Below, one piece after another: positions 13,561-26,071 of a DNA stretch of 64,000 bases. Within the stretch, counting starts at the first letter, position 1. Every line of letters starts with the position of its first letter. Made by a program: the position numbers and the translations under genes. Origin of the DNA: Opisthocomus hoazin (lineage: Eukaryota > Chordata > Aves > Opisthocomiformes > Opisthocomidae); contig NC_134441.1 in NCBI RefSeq assembly GCF_030867145.1, positions 3,970,992 through 4,034,991 on the forward strand, written 5' to 3'. The notes beneath the pieces are model-generated. The model was not told where the DNA came from. It was given only the letters and a program-made list of their open reading frames with translations, and ran no database searches.

Positions 13561-15990
13561 AAGATAGAAATTAGTGTTCACAAAGATGCATGGGGGCAAG
13601 AAATATTATAGGATAAAACTGGCTACACTTGTTCCACGGGCTGCAGTGATTTCTTTTAGTACAAGGCAATTAAAACTATCAGCAACTGAATTAGCACTCC
13701 ACAACCAGAGAAGGCAAAACTTTGTCATATGAATAGCAAAAGTTAAGACTAAAACTTCTTGGAGGTCCTATTTATGGGTTGCACTAACAGAGCTTCGCAC
13801 AAAAAATTGAAATAAAAAAATCTTGCCAACAAATCCAAAGATGTTACATGTTGGGACATAGCAAAAAGCAAGCTAATTGTCCACAGCGCCTGATCAGATT
13901 TGAAGTCCATAGCAGCAACGGAATGAACACTGCCCCCCATCTCTAAAACACACTCATTCCTTCACCCTCCCTATCTCTATACTTGCATGCTATTAATCCA
14001 GGCCCCTAAAAAAAACACTAAAAGCCAAGAGTAGAAACTTCTTTCCTATTAGTCCATGCCAGGCAGCTCTCTGCTTGGTGCTTTCGTTAAACACCGACTA
14101 ATTTCTCAAGGCTTTGCCAAAGCCCCAGGCCCTGTCACTTGGAAAAGATCAGGCAGAATTTACATTGCCTGAACACGGCCTCTGAGGCACAGGCTGCCCC
14201 ATCCTTCTATTAAACTCCGGTTGCATTGCAAATGGGCAGCATTTATGGAAATCGGGTCATGGGAGCGTCAAACTTGGAAAGACCGAAAATTCAGAACAGG
14301 TTACGCAGCGAGAGGACCACTTAAAGGGCTCACACATCAAGATGAAATTAATTTCCTCCAGCAAGGCAGAGCTTTTCCACGTTGGGACTGGTTTTACTGC
14401 CCCTGAAAGAATCCTCTCTTTTCAGGGTTTTGCAGAAGGCAAGAGGTCATTTTATTCTTCTCCTGTCACTGCAGGGTCTCTGCTGAATGTTAATGCTCAC
14501 AGACGCTTCTCACAAGCTTCAGGGAGATGCTGAAGGAGAAGGCTCAAGAGCTCCTATTCTGGAAGCGCCAAGGAACCCAGGGTGACGCAGCAGGGACTAC
14601 AACCCGAGGCACTCACTCCCAGTGCTGCAACGCGATACTGAGATGAGGTGCATGATAGAGACGGATTTAAAAATTTGTTAGATACAAGTACACGAGGTGA
14701 ATAAGTAGGCAACAAGGGAGAAAAAATAATTCTGTACAAGTATAAAAATATAGATTTCACCAGTAAGATCCTACTTACATATTTAACTTTAATCTTAGCC
14801 ATAGTGAGGCATTTGCTTCTCTCCCCACAGTCAGTGATAGTGAAAGCGGGGAGGCAGGAGAAAGGTTCATTCATAAACAGGAGCTGCAGTCAATCCATCT
14901 GCTGCTACCTTTGCTGTCCGTGCTCTAACAGAAGTGCTCTCCAGGACTAGAACAGGAGGGGATGAAAACCCACTCACTTTGAGCACTGTCCAAGAGTGAA
15001 GCCCCCTGCAGCAGGAGCCACGCCACAGCTTTATTTTTAACTTCTCCTTGGGTTACAAGCACTCAACTCAAGGGTCGTCAGGGAGACAGACTGACCGTAC
15101 CAGAACTAGGTACGTATGTTCTCATATCGATCGCAAGCCTGAAGAACAACCAAGGGTTTGGCAGAAGATGCCATAGCATGAAAACGAATACAGAAGTACA
15201 CTTTAGCAGATCCTCCACTATCTAAACCAGACAAACCTTACCAGGTTCAATTAAGTTCCCAAGTGCAGCATGAGATGACTATACCCAAACCCAAAATTAC
15301 TGTGTAACTTAGGCGAACAACAGCATCCACAGAGGCAGCAGCGTAGGTGACGTGGGTTTGTCAGAATTCAATTTGCAAAAGGTTGAAGAATCACAGAACT
15401 CCATTTACTCACGCCTAACTATGGTCACGTATGTGATGTTTGGCCGTATTTACACAACTGCTTGGTCCAAGGATGTTTAAGCACAAGCTAGGATTCAACA
15501 CAGAACAGACCAGGCTTTCATATCATGCTACTCAAAACTCCTTAAGACCCCTACTTCAGCTAGAACTGTAAGTGCCCTGAACACTCTGCAGCTGTGACTT
15601 GGGGAGCTCCCACCTCAGAAGATGACTTTTCATTATACAGATGCAAATATACACCGTATCGAAGGAGAATGCATGGTTCATATATTGAAAACTGTCCGTA
15701 TTCCCCTTAGATGTGGTAAAATACTAACATTGAAGGAACTTTGAAATAGTTTTGAAAGTGCTACCCTACTTCCACAACATATTACACAGTGTATTTACAA
15801 AGTGCGGGGACAGGTAAAGATTCCGCTATGTCAAAGGATCTTTCATAAGTGCCACAGTCTTTAAATAAAACCAATGTAAAGTTAAACCCCCACTACAAAT
15901 CCATGTACAACACAATTACTAAAGGTGAGTTTTGAGGTGGCTTTAAAGGCATCTAAAAATCTACGTTAAAACTGGGCAGCAATTGCCAAG

Positions 15991-16030
15991 TTGTTTGTTT
16001 TTTTGGGGTTTGTTGTTTGGGTTTGGTTTT
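15991..16030. repeat. T/G-rich low-complexity tract
   Basis: TTGTTTGTTTTTTTGGGGTT, then TGTTGTTTGGGTTTGG. This is the reverse-complement form of the A-run plus CAAACCC tracts elsewhere in the window. Confidence 0.75.
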
Positions 16031-16787
16031 GAACACACTTCTAGAAAACTTGTGGACTGTTAGAGAAAGCGCCTGAAACACGCAGATTCTGTCTGCCACC
16101 ACAACCACCACATAAAGGCCACCCAGCTCCCTCCCTCTCGCGTTAAAGCTTCTTGTCCCCAGGATGAGAAGAGGGCAAAGCAATTTTGGAGCCTGTGGAG
16201 AGCCCCTGATTTACCACTGAGGCGGGAGCAAGAAAAATCCGGGCTTGCTGCTTCTACGACAGCCGCACAGTCAAAAGGCAGCAGTATCACGACAGAGATG
16301 GACTGCAGACTGGAAAAAGAAAGGAGCCTGGGCTCTGGAAAGCAAGTGAATAGGGCAAAAAGGTACAGCGGGTCAAATCACAGGAGAGCATCCAGTAAAC
16401 AGTGGACAGAGGTATTTTGCTTACTCTGCTCTCCCAGGCTGCAAACAACTAGGAATTAAAAAAAAACAGCACCATGACTGTCCATGACCTACAGCTCAAA
16501 CAGTCTGGTTTTAGCAGCTAAGGATGCAACCCAGAACTTCTTTACCTTGTTCCTATTTACTTGTAGTCACTTGGGAGCCCTGTGTAAGTCACACTCCCGC
16601 TCTCTATTTTAGCATCTTCTCCTGCCCTTTTCCACACGTCCAGCATCACTGGTGCCCTCGGAGTCAGGGCACGTCTCACACTGGGCGTTCTGGTCATGCT
16701 TACGACAGCCAGCTCCCAGGCTCAGCTGAGGTCCGTGGATCCCTGCGGCTACGTATAGTCTTAAACACAATGGGCAATTTCAGAATC

Positions 16788-17330
16788 TCAAGCTCTGCTC
16801 CTGTGAGACCCCACCTGGAGTCCTGCATCCGGCTCTGGAGCCCGCAACATAGGAAGGACATGGATGTGTTGGAGCGGGTCCAGAGGAGGCCATGAAGATG
16901 ATCAGAGGGCTGGAGCACCGCTCCTATGAGGACAGGCTGAAGGAGTTGGGGCTGTTCAGCATGGAGAAGAGAGGACTCCGGGGGACCTTATAGCAGCCTT
17001 CCAGTACCTGAAGGGGCCTACAGGAAGGATGGAGAGGGACTTTTCACAAGGGGGTGTAGTGACAGGACAAGGGGGAACAGCTCTAAACTAAAAGAGGGCA
17101 GATTTAGATTAGAGATTAGGAAGAAATTCTTCACCATAAGGGTGGTGAGGCCCCAGCCCAGCTTGCCCAGAGAAGCTGTGGCTGCCCCCTCCCTGGCAGG
17201 GTTCAAGGCCAGGCTGGATGGAGCTCTGAGCACCCTGGGCTGGGGGAAGATGTCCCTGCTCATGGCAGGGGGGTTGGAACCAGATGACTTTAAGGTCCCT
17301 TCCAACCCTTACCATTCTATGATTCTATGT
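16788..17330 (+). mobile_element. CR1 LINE, 5'-truncated 3' end
   Basis: A decayed reverse-transcriptase C-terminus is readable from about 16801: VRPHLES, then [19 protein letters not shown], the usual CR1 pattern. A frameshift just after VQRR brings a stop at 16893. Later pieces (EERTP, then [12 protein letters not shown]) continue in another frame. The CR1 3' UTR follows, with GATTAGGAAGAAATTCTTCA and GGTTGGAACCAGATGACTTT, ending in the terminal repeat ACCATTCTATGATTCTATG. About 540 bp remain, typical 5' truncation; it cannot move by itself. CR1 is the dominant retrotransposon of birds, so this is the main evidence for the host group. Confidence 0.93.
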
Positions 17331-19219
17331 ATTCTTTGTATATTTTTGTAGTCCTCAGCTCTGCATTATCATAAAACAATATTAAAATGAACAGATACTT
17401 GTCAGAGGGTAGGTAACTGGGATAACTTCTCTACAATGTTTGTTAATTTTACCTTAAACTGCTCAGTAACTTCCAAATTCAGTGGTTCCTCTCACATGGA
17501 ATTAAGTTTTAAAGGCTGCTATAGCTCCCATCACCTTTAATGCACACTTTGAAGAAACAAAAAAATGATTAAGTATCAGCAGCATCCTGTTTGTCCTGTA
17601 ACAATTTGCAAGGGTGGGAAAGAGAACACCAAAAATGACCTCTTTGGAGAAGAAAGACTCAGCGGTCTTTTACTGCCATGTTCAAACCAAAACAAGAACA
17701 GCTTCACTAAGCATCCAGGAAATGAAAGATGCGTTCATCCTCTAAGAGAGCAGGAGTTTTAAGGCTGCTGGAATATGGGGAACATATTTTCTCTAATAGT
17801 TGTTTCCAAAGATGTGTAACCACAACCGACGTAAGAACAGATAAAAGTCCAGATTTTCAGCAGAGCTTAGCATGTTGACACCAGATGCTTCTGACAACAT
17901 TCTTCACGGACAACATGCAAAGTGCAAGCAACACACTGAGCTATTTAGCAAATAAAGCCCTTCAGACTGGAAGGAGAAGGTGGCTTTAAAATTAGATTGA
18001 CCCCCAGTTAGGAACACACACAGCCCAGTGACTGCAGCCATTTACAGCTACTGGCAACGAACGTAACTTGTACCTGGTCTGCACGGTTTAATCCCGCGCA
18101 GAAAGTCAAGTTCACTGACCATATGGAAATTGAAATTTGATCAGTATCTCGCATCTGCTTGCCGGCTGGCTTGATGCAGCTCTGAGGCCTTTACATTTCC
18201 ACGGACATAGACAGAAGACATGCAACACAGAGCCAGTCACCAATACTCAGGGAAAAATTTTTGTTGCTGGGAAATGTCACTGTTGAAATATGCAGCTCTA
18301 TAAGAATCAGAATGGTTTGCAATAGAATATACATTCAGAGCAGAAGCGAGAAACGGAGCAGATCTCCATTCTCAAATCGCAGACACTCAGCTTTAGTCAA
18401 CGACTGCAGAACACACAGTGTCCAAACACGCCAGGCCTCGGCAGTTCACCCCTACACCAACCACGACAACCCCCTCTCCAGTTTCCTCTCAGCTCTCGCC
18501 ACTATTTGTAGGAGCAGCCAGCTCACAGGCCTACAAAAGAGCATATCACCTGTTATTTAATTTAATCCATTACACACGTAGATACTCAAAAGTACTCTGA
18601 ATTCTTATACACCTAACACGGGCCTGAAACCAGAAGAATTGATTCTTAATTTACAGGAGACCGCTGACAACAGCCAACTCACAATATCAAAGATTTACAC
18701 GGCTCTGGGAGTTAAATTTAGATGATATGTTAACAGGCACCAATTTTCCACGCTGTATATTAATAACTTGCTTCTGCCTGCGTACTGAAGCATTGCCGTA
18801 GGTGGAGGCAGCCAGATGACAGAAGTGAACTCGTCAACATTACCAATATTGTTTGAGCACATACGATACTTTCTGTGGGCATGCATTACCTCTGAAGAGC
18901 ACAGCGTGAAGCAGCCAACAGTCTGCTGGCTGGAGCATAAACTTTCTGCAAAAATGACACAAGCTTGAAGGAAAAAACGCCAGTGTCCCAAGGGTTGAAG
19001 CAAAGGCGGCAATCCGCACTGCATCGCCATCACCACTTCGGCAGAAGCCCGTTTCTGTGACCAGGTGAAGCTAATCCACCACAGCAGCATTAGTTATCAG
19101 TACTGGGTACAGAGCTTTGTGCTTATCTGGGAAGCCACATGATACAAATCTCCCGTTGGAGCAAGACCAAAGACTCTGGTCATAGCAGGTGTGGGATCAA
19201 ATGTGGCAGTTTCAGCTCA
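17331..19219. other. Non-coding spacer between two CR1 pieces
   Basis: Unique AT-rich sequence with no recognised repeat, RNA gene or exon. Confidence 0.6.
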
Positions 19220-19395
19220 TGGAATCATAGAATCATTAAGGTTGGAGAAGACCTCTAAGATCATCAAGTCCAACTGTCATTCCAACACCACCACGCCTGC
19301 TCAGCCATGTCCTCGATTGCCATATCTATGCGTTTTTTTAACATCTCCAGGGATGGTGACTCGCCCACTTCCCTGGGCAGCCTCTTCCAATGCCT
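19220..19395 (-). mobile_element. CR1 LINE 3' end, inverted
   Basis: The plus strand begins GGAATCATAGAATCATTAAG and continues with GTTGGAGAAGACCTCTAAGA, the reverse complement of a CR1 3' terminus. It goes on through TCCAGGGATGGTGACTC and CCCTGGGCAGCCTCTTCCAA, the reverse complement of the CR1 3' UTR. Only about 175 bp remain. The 3' UTR differs from the copy at 16.8 kb, so it is another CR1 subfamily. Confidence 0.88.
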
Positions 19396-20203
19396 ACAGA
19401 AGACATTTCAAAACCCGGGTCTAATCACCGGTCGGGTACAGATAGGAACACATCGGTGGTCTGGACCCCACACTCTGCAGTTTCTCAGAATACTGCTAAA
19501 AGGCATCAGTGCAAAGCCTTCTGCGACACACGCCGCTGACCCTCCTGCATAAGCCTCCTCTCCACATCCTTTCTACAGAAACAGAACAAAAGAGAAATAT
19601 TTTCTAATGTTTTCAACCTTTTACTTTAAGTCAGGGCAGGGAAGCAGAGAAAAATCAGCGAAGGTTTCCAGCTAACGCTCCGTGCATTTCTGGGAAGCCA
19701 AGGACCCTATTTGTTAGTTCCACTGGAAAAGGAAAATTGACTTTTAGCTGGTGCCATTCCAGAGCATTGGCTTTCAGTGCGCGCTGTCTTTTCGCATTAG
19801 TGAACCTGGTGCTGCTGCTACATCCCAGACTGACAGCTGCAGAAACGGAGCACGAAAGATACAACTCCTCTGCGTTCACAGAGGAGGGACGGAGGCGACG
19901 AGGCAACTTCTCCCAACACGCCCAATCTGCAGGCACCTATCCCGAGGGCAATTCCCTGCGACACGTTCACGTCTCTTCTGCCCTGAATACTAATAAGAGT
20001 GCCAATTAGCAGGAGGTGACTTAGATGGGCCATTTAGAGCCCGGTGCAGCTCAGCCCTCAGATGCTACAGTGTGCACAAAGGTGAGTTCTCCCCCAAGCA
20101 CCAGCACACGGCTGAAGTGATAACTTCAGTGAGCTGGGAACAGTGCGTAGGTCTCCCACTGCACTGCTGTGAGAGAAGGATTTTTTCCCTCCATTTAAAA
20201 AAA

Positions 20204-20226
20204 TTTTTTTTTTTTTTTTTTTTTTT
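20204..20226. repeat. T23 homopolymer
   Basis: Twenty-three consecutive T after TTTAAAAAAA. No CR1 or other retroelement is evident beside it on the minus strand. Length is likely polymorphic. Confidence 0.9.
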
Positions 20227-21766
20227 CAAGGATCTTGATATCCATGTTGAAGTACTCCAGCAAAACCTACCTTCAGTTCTTTTGGGTGCAGAACATGTAG
20301 GGAAAGGAGAGCCAACCGGGGACTGAAAAGCAGATATCTGTGGTGAAAGTGATTTCAGTAACCGGACTTCTGTGATGGGTTGGGCGTGAGGAGGTTCAAA
20401 GAAACGTAACCGTAAAATATTTTATTTTGACATTTCAAACTCTGCATTTCCTTTTTAATTATTAAAATATTTTTTACTGCAATGCAAAAAAGAGCACTAA
20501 GAAATTTAAAAACATTTTGATCTATGTGAAAATAAAATAGACTTTATGAATCAAAGCAACTGTGTGCCTCTTCTGAAACTACTGGCAAAACAAAGTATGG
20601 GGTTATCTTTTCACTCCTATGGTCCTACTGCTGATTAATATCTTACTGCCTCAGATGGGATTTCAGAGACCCATCTAATCAACTCACACACAGCCTCATT
20701 TCAGAAGTTTTCAGCTACATTGCTGGAACTACATAGAGGACTTTCTAATGCCAAACGTATAGACAGGCAAGTATTTACAAAAAAATGCACTGAACAATGC
20801 AGAAAAATAAACATACTTTTCTCAAGTTTCCCCCCAAAATGCACTGAGGAAATATTCGCCACTCCTTAAGGACAGACTCCAGACAAGCTATGAGGAAGCT
20901 CAAAGGAACTGGGCACCAGTCACTGGATTTATGAACTTCTAGGTCTCAAACAAATCCTAGAAATCAAACTATTTTATACATCTGGCATCTTTACTTTGAC
21001 ACTTCCCATGCAGTTTCAAAACAGATTACCATCCTTCCCCCAGAAAACATAAAACCAAGCAGCCAAGCATTTAAGTTACATTTTTTTCTCCCTACTATTG
21101 AAAGCCAAGTTCAAATCTGTTCACTGCTCTTACAGCAAGACCTGTTAGCCTGGTAGAAAAAAACCCAAGACAACCCCAAAGCAAAAACCTTCTATTTTAA
21201 CACAGAGAATCATCGCGTTTATCTGGACAAATCTGAACTCCACTTACTGAGCGCTGAAGAAAAGCTGTTCAAGTTCTCCATATGCTCAGCAGGGCGTGCT
21301 AACCGTGGGAGCGCCCACATCACACATGCTCTACCCAGCTCCTCTTCCCTGCCCTGCCTTCAGCAGATGCTAGCGACATCCCTGCATCTGTCGCTGCCTC
21401 GCAAGCTGCTTTCATGTGCTTTGGGATTTGAAGGAGACTGTCTGTCAAACAAACCTGTCACAGCAGCTGGAAAACACAGAGGTAGGTGAAGATGGTGATG
21501 TGAATCTGAGAACGGAAGGGGAATTGTTTGTTCCCAGTTCCGCTCTGATTTCTGAGAGCCAAACCCTGAAACCCCATTCTAATCTTAGCCTGAATCATGG
21601 ACACAAGTGCTTAATTTGAGCCACAATTAAGCATAAAACCATCTGTTTCTACTGGCACCAGCCATTTGGAGCTCCAGGAGCTTGGTGAACCAAGTCACTG
21701 GATTCACCTCCTCTTTCAAAAGACTCCAGAATGGTCCTCACCTCTTCTGTGCTTCAGGTGAAGCCC

Positions 21767-21788
21767 TTTTTTTTTTTTTTTTTTTTTT
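21767..21788. repeat. T22 homopolymer
   Basis: Twenty-two T followed by AGGTATTTAAAAAAAAACTG. It resembles a pyrimidine tract with AG, but no open frame of coding character follows, so it is not called as an acceptor. Confidence 0.9.
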
Positions 21789-24700
21789 AGGTATTTAAAA
21801 AAAAACTGAAACAAAACTGCTATTTTATTGATTAAAACTCTTTACTGGTACCTGCCACTGCAAGGCTTAGCGGAGAACGCAGGCGCTGGCTTTGCCCACA
21901 GTCTGCTGAACACATTCAAAGGTTTGCACGCATCTGGCTGGCAGGCTCCGCTCTCGCAGGCTCCAGGGCCTCTACGCCCCGTTACTCCAACCGGGGATTC
22001 ACGCTAACCGCAGATTACCAAACAAACATCCTGTCTTATTTCTCAAGGGTTTTTCAAACCCAGTGACCTTTAGGGGGAAAAAAAAAATAATTCAAAATAG
22101 ACAATGTAATAAATGCTTGCATTTATGTACCGCTGCGCTTTAAAATCTCTGGTTCCCCAGCTCCACCTGTTCTACCTGTAAATTGTGGATTCCAAAGCAG
22201 AACCTAGATGTTTGGATCCCAGCCTCTATTAAACTCAGCAAGAACATGTACTGGTTCCAGTGGAAATTGGGTCAGATTCCTTGCACGAAAGTTGAATTTT
22301 CTAATATTTCTTGTTGAATAAATACTGTCAGGAGCTCTTGCAGCAAGGGTTACTGCTGCATCAGCTCCTCCCTTCTACTGGTTCCATCTCTCTGGTCATT
22401 TTCAGAAGCCTTCAGAAAGATTTTTTCCTGCTTATTCATGGGTGACTTTTACGCCCAAAGGCTACAAAGAGCACTCGGAGAAAGATACTGAGCAAGAAAT
22501 GAAAAACCCTAGACAGACAGACAGAGCTGCTTGCTCAAGTGTGCTGCTCAGAGCCAGAAACAAATCTTGCTGTCACAACCAGCACCAAACTGGGGGGGAA
22601 CACGCCCGCGACCAGACAGCGATCCCGTACGCCCAACTCTCCGCTGCCCCGCAGCTCTCCCTTCGCACCAGACCAAACCAGTCCAGCAGCGTGCTCAAAC
22701 ACCCACACAGCACTGATGTCACCCGCTAGGCAGCAGCAGAAGAAACCCAGAACTGAGCCTTACTTTACTCCTTTGGATTCGCCAAATTGCCAAGACACAG
22801 CATCAACAGGCAGAAAATCCACTCCAGCTGACATTATAACCAACTTCCAGCTTCCTAGCTTAAAACTGTATCGCTGCCCTCACCATGTGGCACTGGATTA
22901 AAGTCTTTGGCTCTGAGGAGCAAGGGCATCTCATCTCCTGAATCAGTTCCTAAACAACCATTTTTCAGCCCAGCATATTAAAATAAGCCAGCATCAGAAG
23001 ACAGGGTAGATGGCTGCAGACTGTAATATCTTCACAACACACCAGAACAGGGTAGTCCCAAACCAGCTCAAGGACACATGTGCCATGGTAAATTCAATAG
23101 CAAAAATGCAAGCTGGTTTTTGTGGTCCTATTATTCAACTCAGAAGTTTTCAGGGCCATCAGTGATGGGATATGACTATGGGACTAGAGGAGGCTGCTCT
23201 AAAGCTGCGATGAGATGTGCCATCCCAGTAACACCCGCGTTAGGAAAGCTGCACAAAATGGCTGTTTCTCCTGGCCTGCCCAGGACTGTTGTTGTTGCTA
23301 TCTCCCTTCCACGAGCTTCCACTCCAGCTGCAGTCACTCCCTAACACAGGGGAGTGGGCCAAAAGAAAATACATAGCAAGACCCTTCAAAAATACGGTGC
23401 CCTAATATTTAAGATACTCGAAGCAACATAACTCCTCAGCAAACAGCATGTCCGATTACAGGCGAGAACAGGTATTTTTCCAGCAAAGGGTACATCTTCA
23501 CAGCTAGCTCAGATATCATCTTTCGCCTACCTGCATCCGCACACAAATCAGGTGACACTTTCTGCCTAGGATAGTCAGTCATCCTCAGAGAGATGCTAAA
23601 ATGCAAAACAAAGCTGTCACTTGAACTGCTAGCCTGCCTTTCTGGCAGGGAGGATGTCAGCTTGACTCTTCGGGGTGCTGAACGTCTTACCCCGTGGGCT
23701 GGCTGGAAAAAAACACAAGTTACATTTCATGAAAAAAAGTCATGGTTTGCAACTTGTTTTCACAGCACAGCAGAACAAAACAAGACCTTATGAAAGGGTT
23801 TTTCAAAAAACCAAAACAAACCCAACAACCCAACCCAGAAGATGCAGCCTCTCCGTGGTTAGAGAAGCCACCTGAAATGGCAGGAGATTTAAGTTCAAAT
23901 TCTCTTCTATCGGGTATGGTGCAAGAAGGCGAAGCTGAATCACTGCTATCCCAAGGGAACGTCCTGTTCCTACAGCTGCGGGATCTGCCTTTGTAAACCT
24001 ATCCACATACAACACAGAACAAGCTTAGTCAGAACAACGCAGTGTCTGATCCGACAGTCTGGTACTCAGAGCGCTTCTCCTGGACACAGGGAGCGAGCAG
24101 GGCAGGAATTGGGTACCCTCGTCGTCCCTACTCCAGGGAGTAACTCTAACAACCACCGGCTGTTTTGCAGCAAGTCTGTCTGCCTTCTGCTTCAGGCTGT
24201 AAATGTTCTCAAGAAAAGTTTCCAAGTCATAAACAATAGGCTTCTCCGAAAAAGCTTTGTTTCTGAAAGACAAATACGCTGCAACCAGCAGATTTCACTA
24301 AGAAAACGACCTCCCTGGGGCTCCAGGTCCGAGACCTGCAGCGTACGTGTGCGCGGAAGACAGACAAGTACCCACTCCGAACCCTGGAGAAGCCTCCAAG
24401 AACAGCACAAGGAATCACAGGCGAAACACCTACAGTTCCTAGCGAATATATCACAAGTGAGAACACAGTAAAATCTGAAATTGCTTTGCAAAGTGGTAAT
24501 TTATAGCCAGGCTGAGGCCACGGTTCCACATTAGTAGCCGAGTTTAACACATTCACTCTACCCCAGGCACTTGTTCCCCTTTCCCCACCTGAGGATCGCC
24601 GTCTACCAAGTTACACCCCCGCGGAGCGGCAGGCAAACATCTACGCTCCAATCCAAGTGCCATTCAGCCTGCTCCGTAACGGAGACGTGCCCGAGCTGCA

Positions 24701-26008
24701 GCACGTCAGACTCTGAGCAGATACTGCTGAACCCTCTGCAACGCGCTGAAGGCAGTTCGGATGCTCCGATCCCAAGTCCCAGGATATTTCCGAAGCAGCG
24801 CTGCGAAGCTTCATCTGCATGCAGACACCCACTTTCACGCAGAGGCATCCAAGTTACTCTAATCTGATTAGGCCCACTCTCTATTTGCCATCAGTTCTGC
24901 AAACCTACAGCATCTCCTCCCTGCACCCACACACAGCTGGTCACAACCGTTTTCCTTCCCAAATAAACTTCAGAGAGTAAAGCAAAGTTTCTAGGGCTTG
25001 GGCTCAGTTATTTATTTTTTCTATCATCTCTGCGCTTCAGCTGCCTATATCCCATTAAGCGTGGCTGTTCCACATCTGGATGTGCCCCGTCAGGTGTAGC
25101 GAATGCTACAGAAGAGATAAAGCGTGTTCAGCCCTTCTGTTTTGCACTGCAGGATACACACAACAAGCCTACGGCAGTAAGCGTCAGCTCCAATGAATCA
25201 CCACTTGGACTCCAACGGCAGTTGTCCTGTGCGCAGCCCTCAGGGATCAGAGCGTTTCCTACACCCAGACACAAAGGAAATCTTGGTAGTTACACGCTCA
25301 GCCTGGCTCTTTACTTCGTCCCATACTCCACGGCTCACCTCGGCGCACGAGAGCCTGCCTGCTCCCTCGGAGATTCACCCCAGCTAAAGCCAGCAGCGGC
25401 CATGAAGTGCGATGCTGTTGTGTGAACTGGGTGGAACGCTGCCACGCTTAAAACCCAACTGCACAGCTGGAACTCGGCTCCGGTGCCAGCAGCGGCGAGT
25501 CCCCAGCGCGCAGAGCGGTGCCCGCCTGGCCCCGGGGGGTTTCCCATGGTCACACCGGCTGGAAGCATCGCTTCCAGCAGCACCAGGCCTCGGCCACTCC
25601 TCTCCAAGGCAAGCGGGGCAGGTGTGCTCACGCGCCCAAGTCTGCCCCACAGAATGGGTTAATCAGCAATTTTTACCAAGCCAACTTCATGCACCATGGG
25701 AAAACAATGACGCAGCACAGTGCCCAGCTCACGCCCTGTGGACAAAGCACAGGTCCCTGCTAATTCCAGTTGTTTCTGGGGTACGTGAGGCTTCGCTTAC
25801 CACCAAGCACGCAGGAAGGCTGAAACGAGGAGTCAGGAAATGCTGTCCAAATCAGACTGATTTTGTGGGGGGAATTTATACAGATTAAACCCTGGCCAGG
25901 GCACACAGCTCAGATGTCAGAGAGACTGCGCATCTGCACGAGAAAACAGGCCGGGGGAGAAGCCAATGGCCGGGCTTTGGCAAACTCCTCTGCTACTCTA
26001 GCTGCACC

Positions 26009-26071
26009 TAGTTGGAACTAGAGAATCTTTAAGGTCCCTTCCAACCCAAACCATTCTACAATGATTCTGTT
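26009..26071 (+). mobile_element. Short CR1 3' terminal fragment
   Basis: About 60 bp match the CR1 end: GTTGGAACTAGAGAATCTTT, AAGGTCCCTTCCAACC, then ACCATTCTACAATGATTCTG. The terminal repeat is diverged (CTACAATG rather than CTATG), so it is probably older than the copy at 16.8 kb. The 5' boundary is unclear. Confidence 0.8.

Larger units (their letters stand above)
1606..16787. other. Non-coding intergenic DNA
   Basis: No gene or clear mobile element. Contents: the conserved-looking block at 2.4 kb, low-complexity tracts at 10.4, 13.5 and 16.0 kb, short A-runs, and an unusually long open frame of 236 codons at 7231-7941. The translation of that frame is Ser/Thr/Gln-rich with little acidic content and looks like chance. 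Confidence 0.6.
19396..26008. other. Non-coding intergenic DNA
   Basis: Holds the T23 and T22 tracts and an A/C-rich tract at 23.8 kb. The part from 25.3 to 25.7 kb is GC- and CpG-richer than its surroundings and carries a 158-codon open frame (25412-25888) that lacks coding character. It could be a small CpG patch, but no promoter elements were recognised. Confidence 0.55.

Noticed and set aside
15388..15402. AGAATCACAGAA, resembling the inverted CR1 end
   Set aside because: The following sequence shows no CR1 3' UTR; the short match is chance.
21767..21792. T22 followed by AG, resembling a splice acceptor
   Set aside because: No coding-like frame or donor follows within a normal exon length.
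25412..25888. 158-codon open frame in GC-rich DNA
   Set aside because: Overlapping frames are open on both strands, as expected from high GC. The translation has no coding character, domain or splice context.
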